A DNA stretch of 64,000 bases from positions 3,224,001 through 3,288,000 of the forward strand of contig NZ_CP116256.1 of NCBI RefSeq assembly GCF_027947575.1, in the 5' to 3' direction. Position numbers and translations under genes: made by a program. The notes below the pieces were generated by a model that did no database searches, was not told where the DNA came from, and saw nothing but the letters and a program-made list of their open reading frames with translations. The stretch is from Streptomyces rubrogriseus (GTDB lineage Bacteria; Actinomycetota; Actinomycetes; Streptomycetales; Streptomycetaceae). This document shows, one piece after another, positions 44,389-53,473 of the stretch (positions within the stretch are counted from its first letter, which is position 1; every line of letters begins with the position of its first letter).

Positions 44389-45924
44389 TCATTCGACGGC
44401 CTGATGATGGGCGAAGCGGGACACCAGCGGGGGTTCCGTCAGCCAGCCGTGGGTGTGCCCGTGCGCCGGACGAGGGGCGGTGGCGGGTCGGCGCAGCGTG
44501 CCGAAAGCGACCCCCGCGCCGACGGCGAGGAGGACCGCGCACAGCGGCATGGCGCGGCCGAACGAGGCGTCGAAGGCCGTGTCCGACCGGTAGGCCTCCG
44601 GGCCCATCCCGACCAGCAGCGGGAGTGCCGCGACGGACACCAGCCCCGCCGCCCGGGCCGCGGCGTTGTTGATGCCGCTGGCCAGTCCGGCGTTCGAGGC
44701 GTCCACCGAGGCGAGCAGGGTCACGGTCAGGGGGGCGACCATGACGACCATGCCGGCGCCCATCACCAGGAGGGCCGGGAGGATGTCCTGGATGTAGGAC
44801 GCGCCCGGACCGACCCGCAGCATCAGCAGCATCCCCGCTCCGCACACCAGCGGGCCGACGGTGAGCGGGGCCCGTGGCCCCAGCCGCTGGGCGAGCATCC
44901 CGGCGTGGGACGAGAACAGCAGCATCAGCACGGTGTTCGGCAGCATCGCCGCTCCGGCGGCCAACGCCGAGTACCCGACGACGATCTGCAACTGCAGCGC
45001 GGTCAGGAAGAAGAACCCGCCCGTCCCCGCGTAGACGCACAGGGTGATGACGTTGACGGCGGTGAACTGCCGGGAGGAGAAGATCGCCGGCGGCATCATG
45101 GGGTCGGCGCTGCGTCGTTCGACGCGGAGGAACGCGGCCCCCGCGACGACACCGCCGACGGCCGCGGCAACGGCCACGGTCCCGCCGTCGCGCGCCTCCG
45201 TCAGCGCATAGGTGACCAGCGCCAGGGCCAGGGCTCCCAGGACGGCGCCGGGAACGTCGAAGCCGACCCCGCGCCGGGCCCCCGCGCCGGCCGTGGACAC
45301 TGCTTCCTTGCGCGGTGCGCCCATGGACTCCGGAACATGGCGCAGGGCGACGGGGACGCACAGCAGCGCCGGGACGGCACTCAGTACGAAGGTCCAGCGC
45401 CAGCCGGGCCCGTCCACCAGCCACCCGCCCAGGAACGGGCCCAGAGCGGCGCCGATGCCGCCGAATCCGGACCACAGGCCGATCGCGCGCGGCCGGTCGT
45501 CCGGATGGAAGGAGGCCTCGATGATCGCCAGTGACCCGGGCGTGAGCAGCGCGCCCCCGACGCCCTGCAGGGCCCGGGCGGCGATGAGCGTGGTGGTGTC
45601 CGGGGCCATGGAGCACAGCAGGGAGGCGACCGCGAACCACACCAGGCCCAGCACGAAGACACGACGCCGCCCGAACCGGTCGCCCAGGGAACCGCCCAGC
45701 AGGATGAGCCCCGCCAGGGTCAGCATGTAGGCGTTCACCGTCCACTGGAGGACGCCGAGACCGGCGTCGAAGTCCTGGCCGATGCGCGGGAGCGCGATGT
45801 TGGTGACGGTCGAGCCGAGCAGCACGACGCCGGAGCCGAGGACGGTGGCCAGTAGCGTCCACCGCCCACGGGCGCCGGCGATGCGGAGGGGGGCGGTGCT
45901 CTCGGGAGCGGGGGAGCGGTTCAT
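44389..45924 (-). CDS. MFS exporter, DHA2 (14-span) type
   Basis: Major facilitator protein of 511 residues with about 14 hydrophobic spans, typical of the EmrB/QacA drug:H+ antiporter group. Cytoplasmic motif A GGSLGDRFGRRRVFVLG is near residues 80-96 and the motif C region near GGIGAALGPFLGGWLVDGP (about 148-166). It would expel a toxic or signalling small molecule. The ATG follows CAGGACTCG. The upstream AhpD-like gene (115 bases) and downstream cupin (45 bases) share its direction, and the recurrent promoter lies before the first of them. Confidence 0.92.
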   Translation of the reverse strand: MNRSPAPESTAPLRIAGARGRWTLLATVLGSGVVLLGSTVTNIALPRIGQDFDAGLGVLQWTVNAYMLTLAGLILLGGSLGDRFGRRRVFVLGLVWFAVASLLCSMAPDTTTLIAARALQGVGGALLTPGSLAIIEASFHPDDRPRAIGLWSGFGGIGAALGPFLGGWLVDGPGWRWTFVLSAVPALLCVPVALRHVPESMGAPRKEAVSTAGAGARRGVGFDVPGAVLGALALALVTYALTEARDGGTVAVAAAVGGVVAGAAFLRVERRSADPMMPPAIFSSRQFTAVNVITLCVYAGTGGFFFLTALQLQIVVGYSALAAGAAMLPNTVLMLLFSSHAGMLAQRLGPRAPLTVGPLVCGAGMLLMLRVGPGASYIQDILPALLVMGAGMVVMVAPLTVTLLASVDASNAGLASGINNAAARAAGLVSVAALPLLVGMGPEAYRSDTAFDASFGRAMPLCAVLLAVGAGVAFGTLRRPATAPRPAHGHTHGWLTEPPLVSRFAHHQAVE

Positions 45925-46039
45925 GTCGAGTCCTGTGGTGGCGTGGCCCGAGCGGTCCGTCGCCTGCTCGGGGGTCGGGGTGAGCAGGCGACGGACGGTA
46001 CGCGTCCGGCCGAGCTGCCGCGCGGCCGGAAAGGCCGCG

Positions 46040-46510
46040 TCAGCCGAACATGCCGGGCTGGTAACCGCCCGCGGGCTGCTGGTTGATGACGTTGATGCGG
46101 TTGTAGGCGTTGATGACGGCGATCAGCGAGATCAGCGCGGCGAGCTGGTCCTCGTCGTAGTGCTTCGCGGCCTCGGCCCACACCTCGTCCGAGACACCGC
46201 CGGAGGCGTCCGCGAGGCGGGTCCCCTGCTCGGTCACCGCCAGGGCCGCGCGCTCGGCGTCCGAGAAGACCGTGGCCTCGCGCCACACGGCGACCAGGTT
46301 CAGTCGCTGCTGGTCCTCGCCCGCCGCGGCGGCGTCCTTGGTGTGCATGTCCGTGCAGAAGCCGCAGCCGTTGATCTGGCTGGCCCGGATCTTCACCAGC
46401 TCCTGGGTGGCGACCGGAAGAGCCGACTGGACCGCCGCTCCCGCCGAGTTCAGGTGCTTCATGACCTTGCCCGCGAGGGCGTTGCCGAAGTAGTTGATGC
46501 GCGCGTCCAT
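46040..46510 (-). CDS. AhpD-like/carboxymuconolactone decarboxylase family protein
   Basis: Protein of about 156 residues with the AhpD core: Glu37 in TQELVKIRAS, CxxC as C49 and C52 in INGCGFCTDMH and His56. These residues form a thiol peroxidase-type centre. The family is one of the three gene classes (carboxymuconolactone decarboxylase, oxidoreductase, epimerase) known to sit next to and be controlled by ECF41 sigma factors. The ATG follows GAGGAGATACGTC. A perfect TGTCACA-N15-CGGTC element is 39 bases upstream. First gene of the transcript with the MFS exporter and cupin. Confidence 0.92.
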   Translation of the reverse strand: MDARINYFGNALAGKVMKHLNSAGAAVQSALPVATQELVKIRASQINGCGFCTDMHTKDAAAAGEDQQRLNLVAVWREATVFSDAERAALAVTEQGTRLADASGGVSDEVWAEAAKHYDEDQLAALISLIAVINAYNRINVINQQPAGGYQPGMFG

Positions 46511-46548
46511 GACGTATCTCCTCAAGGGTGGAACGGTTACGGACCATT

Positions 46549-46575
46549 GACCGGGTGTCCGCGCGTTCTGTGACA
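46549..46575 (-). promoter_or_regulatory. ECF41-like promoter (AhpD-like/MFS/cupin operon)
   Basis: Minus strand TGTCACA, 15 bases, CGGTC then A: perfect match, about 39 bases upstream of the AhpD-like ATG. Confidence 0.74.
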
Positions 46576-46821
46576 ACCGGATCGGTCCCCGTGCGCGCGT
46601 CCTTCCGTCTCCCCGGCCCCGGAGTCCGCAGACCTGACACACCTCAGGGCACACCGTGTGAAGAGAAGCGCCTCGCGGGTCGCATTCGGTGTGGTCGCCG
46701 ACCACGGGCGTAGCATCGAACGAGTGGACCAGGCCCGTCGGCCCGAGTCGGCGCCGCCCCCCCCCCCGGGCCCCGGGTACGGCGGGCGCACCATCCCCCA
46801 GCGAACTCCAAGGTGATCACC
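46576..46821. other. Divergent intergenic region with poly-C tract
   Basis: No gene seen. It contains a run of 11 C (46757-46767) followed by GGGCCCCGGG about 45 bases before the DUF427 gene, and no recurrent promoter in the plus direction. Confidence 0.5.
46757..46767 (+). repeat. Homopolymer of 11 C
   Basis: Eleven consecutive C followed by GGGCCCCGGG. It lies outside coding sequence, about 54 bases upstream of the DUF427 ATG. Its length could vary by slippage or be a sequencing error. Confidence 0.85.
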
Positions 46822-47610
46822 ATGGCTACCGAGAGCGTCCTGCACCCGAGTCTCATCGTCCCGATCGGACACGTCGAGCCCGTTCCCCGCCGCATCCGGG
46901 GGATGGTCGGGGGCCGTGTCGCCTTCGACACCCGCCGCGCGCTGTACGTGTGGGAGTGGCAGGCGTATCCGCAGTTCAGCATCCCGATCGAGGACTTGGT
47001 GGAGGGCGCGCTCGACGACGACAAGCACACCGAGCAGCTCGGTGCCGGGCCCGCTCACCGACACACCCTGCGGGTCGGTCCGGAGGTCCGCGCGGGAGCG
47101 GCGTGGGTCTGGGGGGAGGGCTCCCCCGAAGCCCTGCGCGACACGGTGCGCTTCGAATGGGAGGCGCTGGACGCCTGGTTCGAGGAGGACGAGCCGGTCT
47201 TCGTCCATCCGCGCAGCCCGTACTCGCGCGTGGACGCGCTGCGTTCGCGCAGCACCGTCCGGGTCGAGGTGGACGGCGTCGTACTGGCGGAAGCCGCCGG
47301 CTGCGTGAAGCTGTTCGAGACCGGCCTGCCGACCCGCTACTACCTCGACCCCATGAACATCGACTGGACCCGGCTGCGGCACTCCGACACCGTGACCCGG
47401 TGCCCCTACAAGGGAACGACGAGCGACTACTGGTCGTTCGACGGCGGCACCGGCGCCCACGAGGACATCGCCTGGACCTACGACTTCCCGACCATCCACG
47501 CCAACCGCATCGCCGGACTGACCGCGTTCTACAACGAGCACGTCGATCTGTACGTCGACGGCTTCCTGCTGCCGAAGCCGGTGGATCCCACCCGGGTGGC
47601 CTCCGACTAA
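46822..47610 (+). CDS. DUF427-domain protein, two repeats
   Basis: Protein of about 262 residues with two DUF427-like modules: VRGMVGGRVAFDT-style with RALYVWEWQAYPQF (about 25-55) and VRVEVDGVVLAEAAGCVKLFETGLPTRYYLD (about 150-180), followed by RCPYKGTTSDYWSF near residues 196-209, the family hallmark. Function unknown. Soluble with no signal peptide. ATG 46822 follows AAGGTGATCACC; a GTG three codons earlier overlaps the ribosome site. It diverges from the AhpD-like gene. No recurrent promoter is seen, but an odd poly-C run lies upstream. Confidence 0.88.
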   Translation: MATESVLHPSLIVPIGHVEPVPRRIRGMVGGRVAFDTRRALYVWEWQAYPQFSIPIEDLVEGALDDDKHTEQLGAGPAHRHTLRVGPEVRAGAAWVWGEGSPEALRDTVRFEWEALDAWFEEDEPVFVHPRSPYSRVDALRSRSTVRVEVDGVVLAEAAGCVKLFETGLPTRYYLDPMNIDWTRLRHSDTVTRCPYKGTTSDYWSFDGGTGAHEDIAWTYDFPTIHANRIAGLTAFYNEHVDLYVDGFLLPKPVDPTRVASD

Positions 47611-47634
47611 CCGGAGCATGGTGCGGGCCCGACG

Positions 47635-47661
47635 CGTCACACATCGACTCCTCACACGGTC
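47635..47661 (+). promoter_or_regulatory. ECF41-like promoter (hydrolase pair)
   Basis: Plus strand CGTCACA, 15 bases, CGGTC then T: one mismatch in the heptamer, 49 bases upstream of the hydrolase ATG. Confidence 0.6.
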
Positions 47662-47710
47662 TCATGAGGTGGAAAGCCATCCAAAAGCCTCAACACCGCA
47701 AGGAGTGACC

Positions 47711-48661
47711 ATGAGCGACCTCGTTCTCGAGCCCGCCGCGCAGGACTTCGCCAACGCCACCGCCAAGCCGCCGTTGCTGTACGAACTCGGTGTCGAGGGA
47801 GCCCGCAAGCTGCTCGACGACGTCCAGTCCGGTCCGGTGGAGAAGCCGGACGTGGACGAGACGTGGATCACCGTGCCCGCCGAGGTCGGTGACGTGCGGG
47901 TGCGCATCGTCAAGCCCGTCGGCACCACCGGTGTGCTGCCCGTCATCCTCTACGTGCACGGCGGCGGCTGGATCCTCGGAAACGCCGGGACCCACGACCG
48001 TCTCGTGCGGGAACTGGCCGTGGGCGCGGAGGCGGCCGCGGTCTTCGTCGAGTACGACCGCTCCCCGGAGGCGAAGTATCCCGTCGCCATCGAGCAGGCC
48101 TACGCCACCGCCCAGTGGGTCACCACCAAGGGCGCCGACGAGGGCCTGGACGGCTCCCGCATGGTCGTCGCCGGCGACTCCGTCGGCGGCAACATGAGCG
48201 CCGCCCTCACCCACCTGGCCAAGCGGCGCGGCGACGTGACCTTCCTGCACCAGTCCCTCTACTACCCCGTCACCGACGCCGGGCAGGACACGGAGAGCTA
48301 CCGCGTCTTCGCGCACGGACCGCACCTGACCGCGAAGGCCATGGAGTGGTTCTGGAACGCCTACGCCCCCGATCCGGCGGAGCGGGACCAGATCACGGCC
48401 TCGCCGCTGCGCGCCACCCTGGAGGACCTCCAGGGCCTGCCTCCGGCGTTCGTCGTGGTCGACGAGAACGACGTGCTGCGCGACGAGGGCGAGGCCTACG
48501 CCCGCAAGCTGATCCAGGCCGGGGTGCCGACCACGAGCGTCCGCTACAACGCCAGCCTGCACGATTTCATGATGCTGAACCCGGTCCGCGGAACGCAGGC
48601 CTCCACCGCGGCGATCGAGCAGGCGGTCCACGTTCTGCGCAAGGCCCTCGGCACCGACTGA
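47711..48661 (+). CDS. Alpha/beta hydrolase, hormone-sensitive lipase type
   Basis: Esterase/lipase of about 316 residues. HGGGW oxyanion motif is near residues 83-87, nucleophile in GDSVGGN near 156-162, Asp in DENDVLRDEG near 254-263 and the late His in ASLHDFM. It would hydrolyse short-chain esters in the cytoplasm. The ATG follows a textbook AAGGAGTGACC. The next hydrolase begins 18 bases after its stop, so the two are one operon. A near-perfect recurrent promoter is upstream. Confidence 0.92.
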   Translation: MSDLVLEPAAQDFANATAKPPLLYELGVEGARKLLDDVQSGPVEKPDVDETWITVPAEVGDVRVRIVKPVGTTGVLPVILYVHGGGWILGNAGTHDRLVRELAVGAEAAAVFVEYDRSPEAKYPVAIEQAYATAQWVTTKGADEGLDGSRMVVAGDSVGGNMSAALTHLAKRRGDVTFLHQSLYYPVTDAGQDTESYRVFAHGPHLTAKAMEWFWNAYAPDPAERDQITASPLRATLEDLQGLPPAFVVVDENDVLRDEGEAYARKLIQAGVPTTSVRYNASLHDFMMLNPVRGTQASTAAIEQAVHVLRKALGTD

Positions 48662-48679
48662 TCCGGAAGGCCCACTCTC

Positions 48680-49399
48680 ATGAGCGCACAGAAACCGACC
48701 ATCGTCCTCGTGCACGGCGCGTTCGCGGACTCGTCCAGTTGGAACGGCGTGGTCGCCAGGCTCCGGTCGCGCGACTACCCGGTGGTGGCCGCGAGCAATC
48801 CGCTGCGCGGGCTGACCGAGGACAGCGCGTACGTCAGACAGCTCCTGGAGTCCATCGACGGGCCCGTGGTTCTCGCCGGGCACTCCTACGGCGGCTCGGT
48901 CATCAGCAACGCCGCGACGGGACTCGACCACGTCAAGGCTCTCGTGTTCGTCGCGGCGTTCCTGCCGGACGAGGGTGAGAGCGCGGTCGACCTGTCCGGC
49001 AGGTTCCCGGGCAGCACCCTCGGGGAGACGCTCCGCCCGGTGCCGGTCACGCTCCCCGACGGCGGCCGGGCCGCGGACCTCTACATCGAGCAGAGCAGGT
49101 TCCACCAGCAGTTCGCCGCCGACGTCCCGGAGGAGACCACGGCGGTCATGGCGGCCACCCAGCGGCCCGTGGCCGACGCCGCGTTGGCGGAGGGTGCCTC
49201 GGCGCCGGCGTGGAAGGACATTCCGTCCTGGGTCCTCGTCGCCTCCGAGGACCGCAACATCCCGGCCCAGGTGCAGACATACATGGCCGAGCGCGCGAAG
49301 GCCACGGTGGTGCACGTCACCGCTTCCCACGCGGTCAGCGTTTCGCGTCCGGGCGACGTCGCCCGGCTGATCAACGAGGCGGCGCAGGCGACCGGCTGA
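48680..49399 (+). CDS. Alpha/beta hydrolase (paralogue B, cytoplasmic)
   Basis: Hydrolase of 239 residues, paralogue of the secreted protein encoded at 36685-37527 but starting directly at TIVLVHGAFADSSSWN (about 7-22), without a signal peptide. Nucleophile elbow AGHSYGGSVISNAATG (about 65-80) and late His ASHAVSVSRPGD. The two share about the whole mature sequence, so the cell may run one enzyme inside and one outside. Operon with the lipase-like gene upstream. A long terminator hairpin follows. Confidence 0.92.
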   Translation: MSAQKPTIVLVHGAFADSSSWNGVVARLRSRDYPVVAASNPLRGLTEDSAYVRQLLESIDGPVVLAGHSYGGSVISNAATGLDHVKALVFVAAFLPDEGESAVDLSGRFPGSTLGETLRPVPVTLPDGGRAADLYIEQSRFHQQFAADVPEETTAVMAATQRPVADAALAEGASAPAWKDIPSWVLVASEDRNIPAQVQTYMAERAKATVVHVTASHAVSVSRPGDVARLINEAAQATG

Positions 49400-49405
49400 G
49401 CGGAC

Positions 49406-49445
49406 GGTGGGCCGCCGCCCCTGGGAAGACCGGCGGCGGCCCACC
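49406..49445 (+). terminator. Intrinsic-type terminator after hydrolase operon
   Basis: Perfect 14-base stem GGTGGGCCGCCGCC with a 12-base loop, directly after the hydrolase stop codon. Confidence 0.78.
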
Positions 49446-49504
49446 GGCACCGCGCCCGCCGCGGCGCCGCGTCACGTCCCACCGGAGTGACACGGGAGTA
49501 CCTC

Positions 49505-49846
49505 ATGAACACGAGCAGGCAGGCCGCTCGCGGGCTGGCCGACCTACAGGCGTTTCTGTACCGGGAGGCACACCTCAGTGCCGCTCGTCGGCGGGTGTCG
49601 GCCTTCACCGCGAAGGCCGACGGGCTGACCCAGGGGCAGCGGGTGGACCTGGAGCGGTGGTATCTGGAGGAACAGAAGTACGTCGCCCGCATGGTGACCG
49701 AGCACATCGCGGAGCGCATCGGCGCGGCTGAGGCGGCGCACCGCCTCCGGTTCGGCCGCTGGCTGCGAGGCACGCTGATCGCCATGACCGCGATCGGCCT
49801 GACGATCTTCGTGTGCACGGCGGTCGTCGTGGGCTCGATGGCCTGA
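49505..49846 (+). CDS. Small C-terminally anchored membrane protein (paralogue B)
   Basis: Protein of 113 residues, paralogue of 12385-12729 and equal in size and layout. A helical charged region has LYREAHLSAARRRV near 18-31 and DLERWYLEEQKYVARMV near 47-63. A single membrane span is near residues 87-108 (IAMTAIGLTIFVCTAVVV) and a short tail ends SMA. Function unknown. The ATG follows GGGAGTACC. It is transcribed in the same direction as the hydrolases but beyond their terminator. Like paralogue A, it sits at the border between the stress core and a flank. Confidence 0.75.
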   Translation: MNTSRQAARGLADLQAFLYREAHLSAARRRVSAFTAKADGLTQGQRVDLERWYLEEQKYVARMVTEHIAERIGAAEAAHRLRFGRWLRGTLIAMTAIGLTIFVCTAVVVGSMA

Positions 49847-50081
49847 TCGACCGACGCCGCACCGGGTCGTCGCAGGATCCGTAGCGGCGGCTTCCGGCCA
49901 GTGGGCCCCGGCCGGAACACGATGCCGGGAAGACGGGCACGCAGCAGAAGGCAGAGGGGGGCGCAGGCGGGGGCATCAGGACCCCGGATCCCGAGCGCCT
50001 GCGCGCGAGCCTCGGCGATCAGTTTGAGACAGGTCTACGGAAAGTGAAACGCCGGGGTATCGTGACAGCCGGGAGGCTGCC

Positions 50082-52850
50082 ATGGTGAGGGACGGCGCAC
50101 GGACCGAGCTCATCGGGCGGCAGGACGAGTGCAAGGTCCTCGACGACCTCCTCGCGCAGGCCAGAGCGGGCCGCAGCGGAGTGCTGGTAGTGCGCGGCGA
50201 GGCGGGCATCGGCAAGACCGAGCTGCTGAATCACCTGCTCGACCGGGCCACCGGGTGCCGCGTCGTCAGAGCGGTCGGCGTGCAGTCCGAGATGGAGCTC
50301 TCCTACGCCGGACTGCACCAGCTCTGCGCACCTCTGCTCTCCCACCTGGACGGTCTCCCCGAGCCGCAGCGCAATGCCCTGCGCACGGCCTTCGGAATGC
50401 AGGTCGGTGACGCTCCCGACCGGTTCCTGGTCGGCCTGGCCACGTTGAGCCTGCTCGCCACCGCCGGCGACGAGCCGTTGCTGTGCCTGGTCGACGACGC
50501 GCAGTGGCTGGACCGCGTCTCGGCCCAGACGCTGGAGTTCGTCGCCCGACGGCTGCTCGCCGAACCCGTCCTGATGGTCCTGGCCGTCCGCGAGTCCGGC
50601 TCCCGCGAAGTGCTCGCGGACCTTCCGGAGCTGGCCGTGCGCGGACTCGGCGAGCGCGATTCCCGCCGGCTCCTCGACTCGGTCGTCACCGGCCCGCTCG
50701 ACCAGCGGGTACGCGACCGTATCGTCGCCGAGACGCGCGGCAACCCGCTGGCCCTGGTGGAGCTGCCGCGCGGCCTGACCCTCCTCGAGATGGCCGGAGG
50801 ATTCGGCGTACCGGCGAGCCGTCCCCTGTCCAGTCAGATCGAGGCGGGTTTCCTCCGCCGCATCCGCACCCTCTCCGCGCAGGCGCAGCAGTTGCTGCTC
50901 ATCGCCGCCACCGAACCGGTCGGTGATGTGTCCCTGCTGCGGAGCGCCGCCGAACGCCTCGGCATCGACGTGGAGCGCGCCGCGACCGAAGCCGAGGCGT
51001 CGGGTCTGATGACCCTCGGCACCTGGGTCCGCTTCCGCCACCCACTGGTGCGCTCCGCTGCGTACCGCGCCGTCGGTTTCGAGGAACGCCGGAGCGTGCA
51101 CGCGGCCCTGGCCGAGTCCATCGACGCCACGCTCTATCCCGAACGCCGTGTCTGGCACCTCGCCAGTGCCGCGACGGGTCCGGACGAGAACGTCGCCGCC
51201 GAACTGGAGGGCTCCGCCGGGCGAGCGCACGCGCGCGGTGGTGTCGCCGCGGCCGCGGCCTTCCTGGACCGAGCCGCCGAGCTGACTCCCGATCCGGTGC
51301 GCCGCGGAGCCAGGGCACTGGCCGCGGCGGAGGCGAAGTACCAGGCGGGCGCCTTCGACACCGCGCGGGAGTTGGTCGACGCGGCGGAGCTGGGCCCGCT
51401 CGGCGAGGTCGGAGCCGGACGCGCGACCTTGCTGCGCGGGCAGATCATGTCGGCGGCCAAGAGCGCCAGCGCCGGACTGCCGCTGCTGCTCGAAGCGGCG
51501 AAGCGACTCCAGCCGTTCGACTCCGCACTCGCCGACCAGACGTACCGGGACGCCATCTACGCGGCCCTGACCGCGGGCCGACTGGCCACTGGCGGGGTCC
51601 GTGACGTCGCCGAGGCGGTGCTCAGCACGCCGGGCCACACCGGCACCGAGAGCCGGGAGACCCGTCTCCTGACCGGTCTCGCGCGGGTGGTGACCGAGGG
51701 TTACGCGGCGGGCGCGCCGGTAGTCCTGGACGCCGTGGCGGCGTTCCGGGAAGGGGAACTCCCCCGCGAGGAGGCCCTGGGCTGGCTGCCGTTCGCGTGC
51801 CGCATGGCGCACAACACCTGGGACTTCGCAGCCTGGTCCGAGCTGTCGGCGCGGTTGGTCGACCTGGCCCGCGCCAACGGAGCGCTCGCCGTGCTGCCCT
51901 CGGCCCTTCTGCTGCGCCTGTCGAACCGGGTGTTCGCCGGCGACCTGCGCGGGGCCGCCTCCCTGACCGTGGAGGCGAGCGCGATCGGCGAAGCCACGGG
52001 CAGCAGCGTCCTCGCCCACTACGGCACCCTCGTCCTGGAGCCCTTCAGAGGGCGGGAGCCGGCCACCCGGCAGGCGATCGAGACCCTGACCCAGGACCGC
52101 CTCCTGCGCGGGGAGGGCAAGGTGGCGACGGCCACCCAATGGGCCGCCGCCGTCCTCTACAACGGCCTGGGCAGGTACGAGGAGGCCTACGCCGCGGCCG
52201 AGCGGGGCTGTGAGAACCCGCAGGAGCTGGGTCTGTCCCTCCAGTCCCGGGTCGAACTCGTCGAAGCGGCCGTGCGCCTCGGGCGTACCGAGCGGGCCGC
52301 CGAGGCCGTACGCACGATCGAGGAGATGGCGCAGGTCAGCGGGACACCCTGGGCGCTCGGCACCTCCGCCGCCGTGCGTGCCCTGGTGAGCGAGGGAGAG
52401 ACGGCCGACGCCCTGCACCGGGAGGCGATCGAGCGGCTCGACACGGCCGGGGTCCGAATGGACAGCGCCCGCGCACGGCTTCGGCACGGTGAGTGGCTGC
52501 GCCTGGAACGGCGCCGAGCGCAGGCGCGTACCCGGCTGAGCGAGGCACACGAGGTGCTCGACGCCGCCGGGGCGGAGGCGTTCGCGGAACGCGCCCGACG
52601 TGAGTTGCAGGCCGTCGGCGTCAAGGTGCGCGGTCGCGCCACGACCAAGACCGCGGTCCTCACCGCGAAGGAGGTCGAGATCGCCCGGCTCGTGCAGGGA
52701 GGTTTCACCAACCCGGAGATCGGCGCGCGGCTCTTCCTCAGCCCGCACACCGTCGAGTGGCATCTGCGCAAGGTCTTCGCGAAACTCGGTGTCTCTTCCC
52801 GCAAGGAGATCGACTCGGTGCGGTTGGAGGCGATGGCGACCGCGCCCTGA
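50082..52850 (+). CDS. LAL-family LuxR regulator
   Basis: Complete LAL regulator of 922 residues. Walker A GEAGIGKT is near 39-46 and Walker B LLCLVDDAQWLD near 135-146. The C-terminal LuxR helix-turn-helix (LTAKEVEIARLVQGGFTNPEIGARLFLSPHTVEWHLRKVFAKLG) spans about 855-905. The ATG follows GGGAGGCTGCC. It heads the right-hand group of LAL genes and ends 20 bases from the convergent OsmC gene. Target genes and ligand unknown. Confidence 0.92.
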   Translation: MVRDGARTELIGRQDECKVLDDLLAQARAGRSGVLVVRGEAGIGKTELLNHLLDRATGCRVVRAVGVQSEMELSYAGLHQLCAPLLSHLDGLPEPQRNALRTAFGMQVGDAPDRFLVGLATLSLLATAGDEPLLCLVDDAQWLDRVSAQTLEFVARRLLAEPVLMVLAVRESGSREVLADLPELAVRGLGERDSRRLLDSVVTGPLDQRVRDRIVAETRGNPLALVELPRGLTLLEMAGGFGVPASRPLSSQIEAGFLRRIRTLSAQAQQLLLIAATEPVGDVSLLRSAAERLGIDVERAATEAEASGLMTLGTWVRFRHPLVRSAAYRAVGFEERRSVHAALAESIDATLYPERRVWHLASAATGPDENVAAELEGSAGRAHARGGVAAAAAFLDRAAELTPDPVRRGARALAAAEAKYQAGAFDTARELVDAAELGPLGEVGAGRATLLRGQIMSAAKSASAGLPLLLEAAKRLQPFDSALADQTYRDAIYAALTAGRLATGGVRDVAEAVLSTPGHTGTESRETRLLTGLARVVTEGYAAGAPVVLDAVAAFREGELPREEALGWLPFACRMAHNTWDFAAWSELSARLVDLARANGALAVLPSALLLRLSNRVFAGDLRGAASLTVEASAIGEATGSSVLAHYGTLVLEPFRGREPATRQAIETLTQDRLLRGEGKVATATQWAAAVLYNGLGRYEEAYAAAERGCENPQELGLSLQSRVELVEAAVRLGRTERAAEAVRTIEEMAQVSGTPWALGTSAAVRALVSEGETADALHREAIERLDTAGVRMDSARARLRHGEWLRLERRRAQARTRLSEAHEVLDAAGAEAFAERARRELQAVGVKVRGRATTKTAVLTAKEVEIARLVQGGFTNPEIGARLFLSPHTVEWHLRKVFAKLGVSSRKEIDSVRLEAMATAP

Positions 52851-52870
52851 CCCGCCCGACGAAGGCCCGC

Positions 52871-53278
52871 TCAGACGTGCGACGCCTCGGGCTCCGCCAG
52901 CAGGGCGGGCACAGTGACGATCTTCGCCTCCCGGGCCAGCAGGCGGTGGACCGGACAGCGCCCGGCAGCCGCCAGCAACTGCTCCCGCTGAGCGGGCTCC
53001 AGGTCGCCGGTCAGCCCGACGTTCTTGACGATGTCACCCTGCTTCCCGAACCGCACGGCCACGTCGATCCGCTCCAGTGGCCATTCGTGCCGGTCCGCCA
53101 GAGCCCGCACGGCCATGGATGTGCAGGACCCCAGCGCGGCCAGCAGCAGCTCGCCCGGGGTGGGGCCCTCGTCGGCGCCGACGGGCTCGGGCTCGTCGGC
53201 GGTCAGGTGGTGCGTGCCGATCGAGACGGAACGGGTGAGCCGTGCGCCTTCGGCGACGGTCACGATGCGCGTGATCAT
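52871..53278 (-). CDS. OsmC-family protein
   Basis: Short OsmC/YhfA-type protein of 135 residues. Redox cysteines are visible in LLAALGSCTSMAVRAL and in AAGRCPVHRLLA. GPTPGELLL precedes the first. It probably reduces organic hydroperoxides or acts as a thiol-based detoxifier; second OsmC-superfamily gene in the window (Ohr at 25586). The ATG follows GAGAGGAAGACCC. A perfect TGTCACA-N15-CGGTC element lies about 65 bases upstream on the same strand. Confidence 0.88.
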   Translation of the reverse strand: MITRIVTVAEGARLTRSVSIGTHHLTADEPEPVGADEGPTPGELLLAALGSCTSMAVRALADRHEWPLERIDVAVRFGKQGDIVKNVGLTGDLEPAQREQLLAAAGRCPVHRLLAREAKIVTVPALLAEPEASHV

Positions 53279-53342
53279 GGGTCTTCCTCTCGGCCGAGGT
53301 AGCGGGACCGGGGCGGGGTCCGACAGGTCCCTCCTCCGCAGT

Positions 53343-53369
53343 GACCGAGCGGCGCGGGCGTGTGTGACA
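53343..53369 (-). promoter_or_regulatory. ECF41-like promoter (osmC-like gene)
   Basis: Minus strand TGTCACA, 15 bases, CGGTC then A: perfect match, about 65 bases upstream of the OsmC ATG. Confidence 0.72.
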
Positions 53370-53473
53370 CGTCGGCCGGTGAGGGGGTGTCACAGACGGG
53401 GCGCGGCCGCCGGACGTTCGAGGCCCGTCTCGCATCCCTTCGGGCGGCCTGACCCCCGGTCAGGCGGTGCCGC

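Noticed and set aside
53388..53394. Plus-strand TGTCACA between OsmC and LAL genes
   Set aside because: No CGGTC-like block 15 bases downstream and no plus-strand gene follows.
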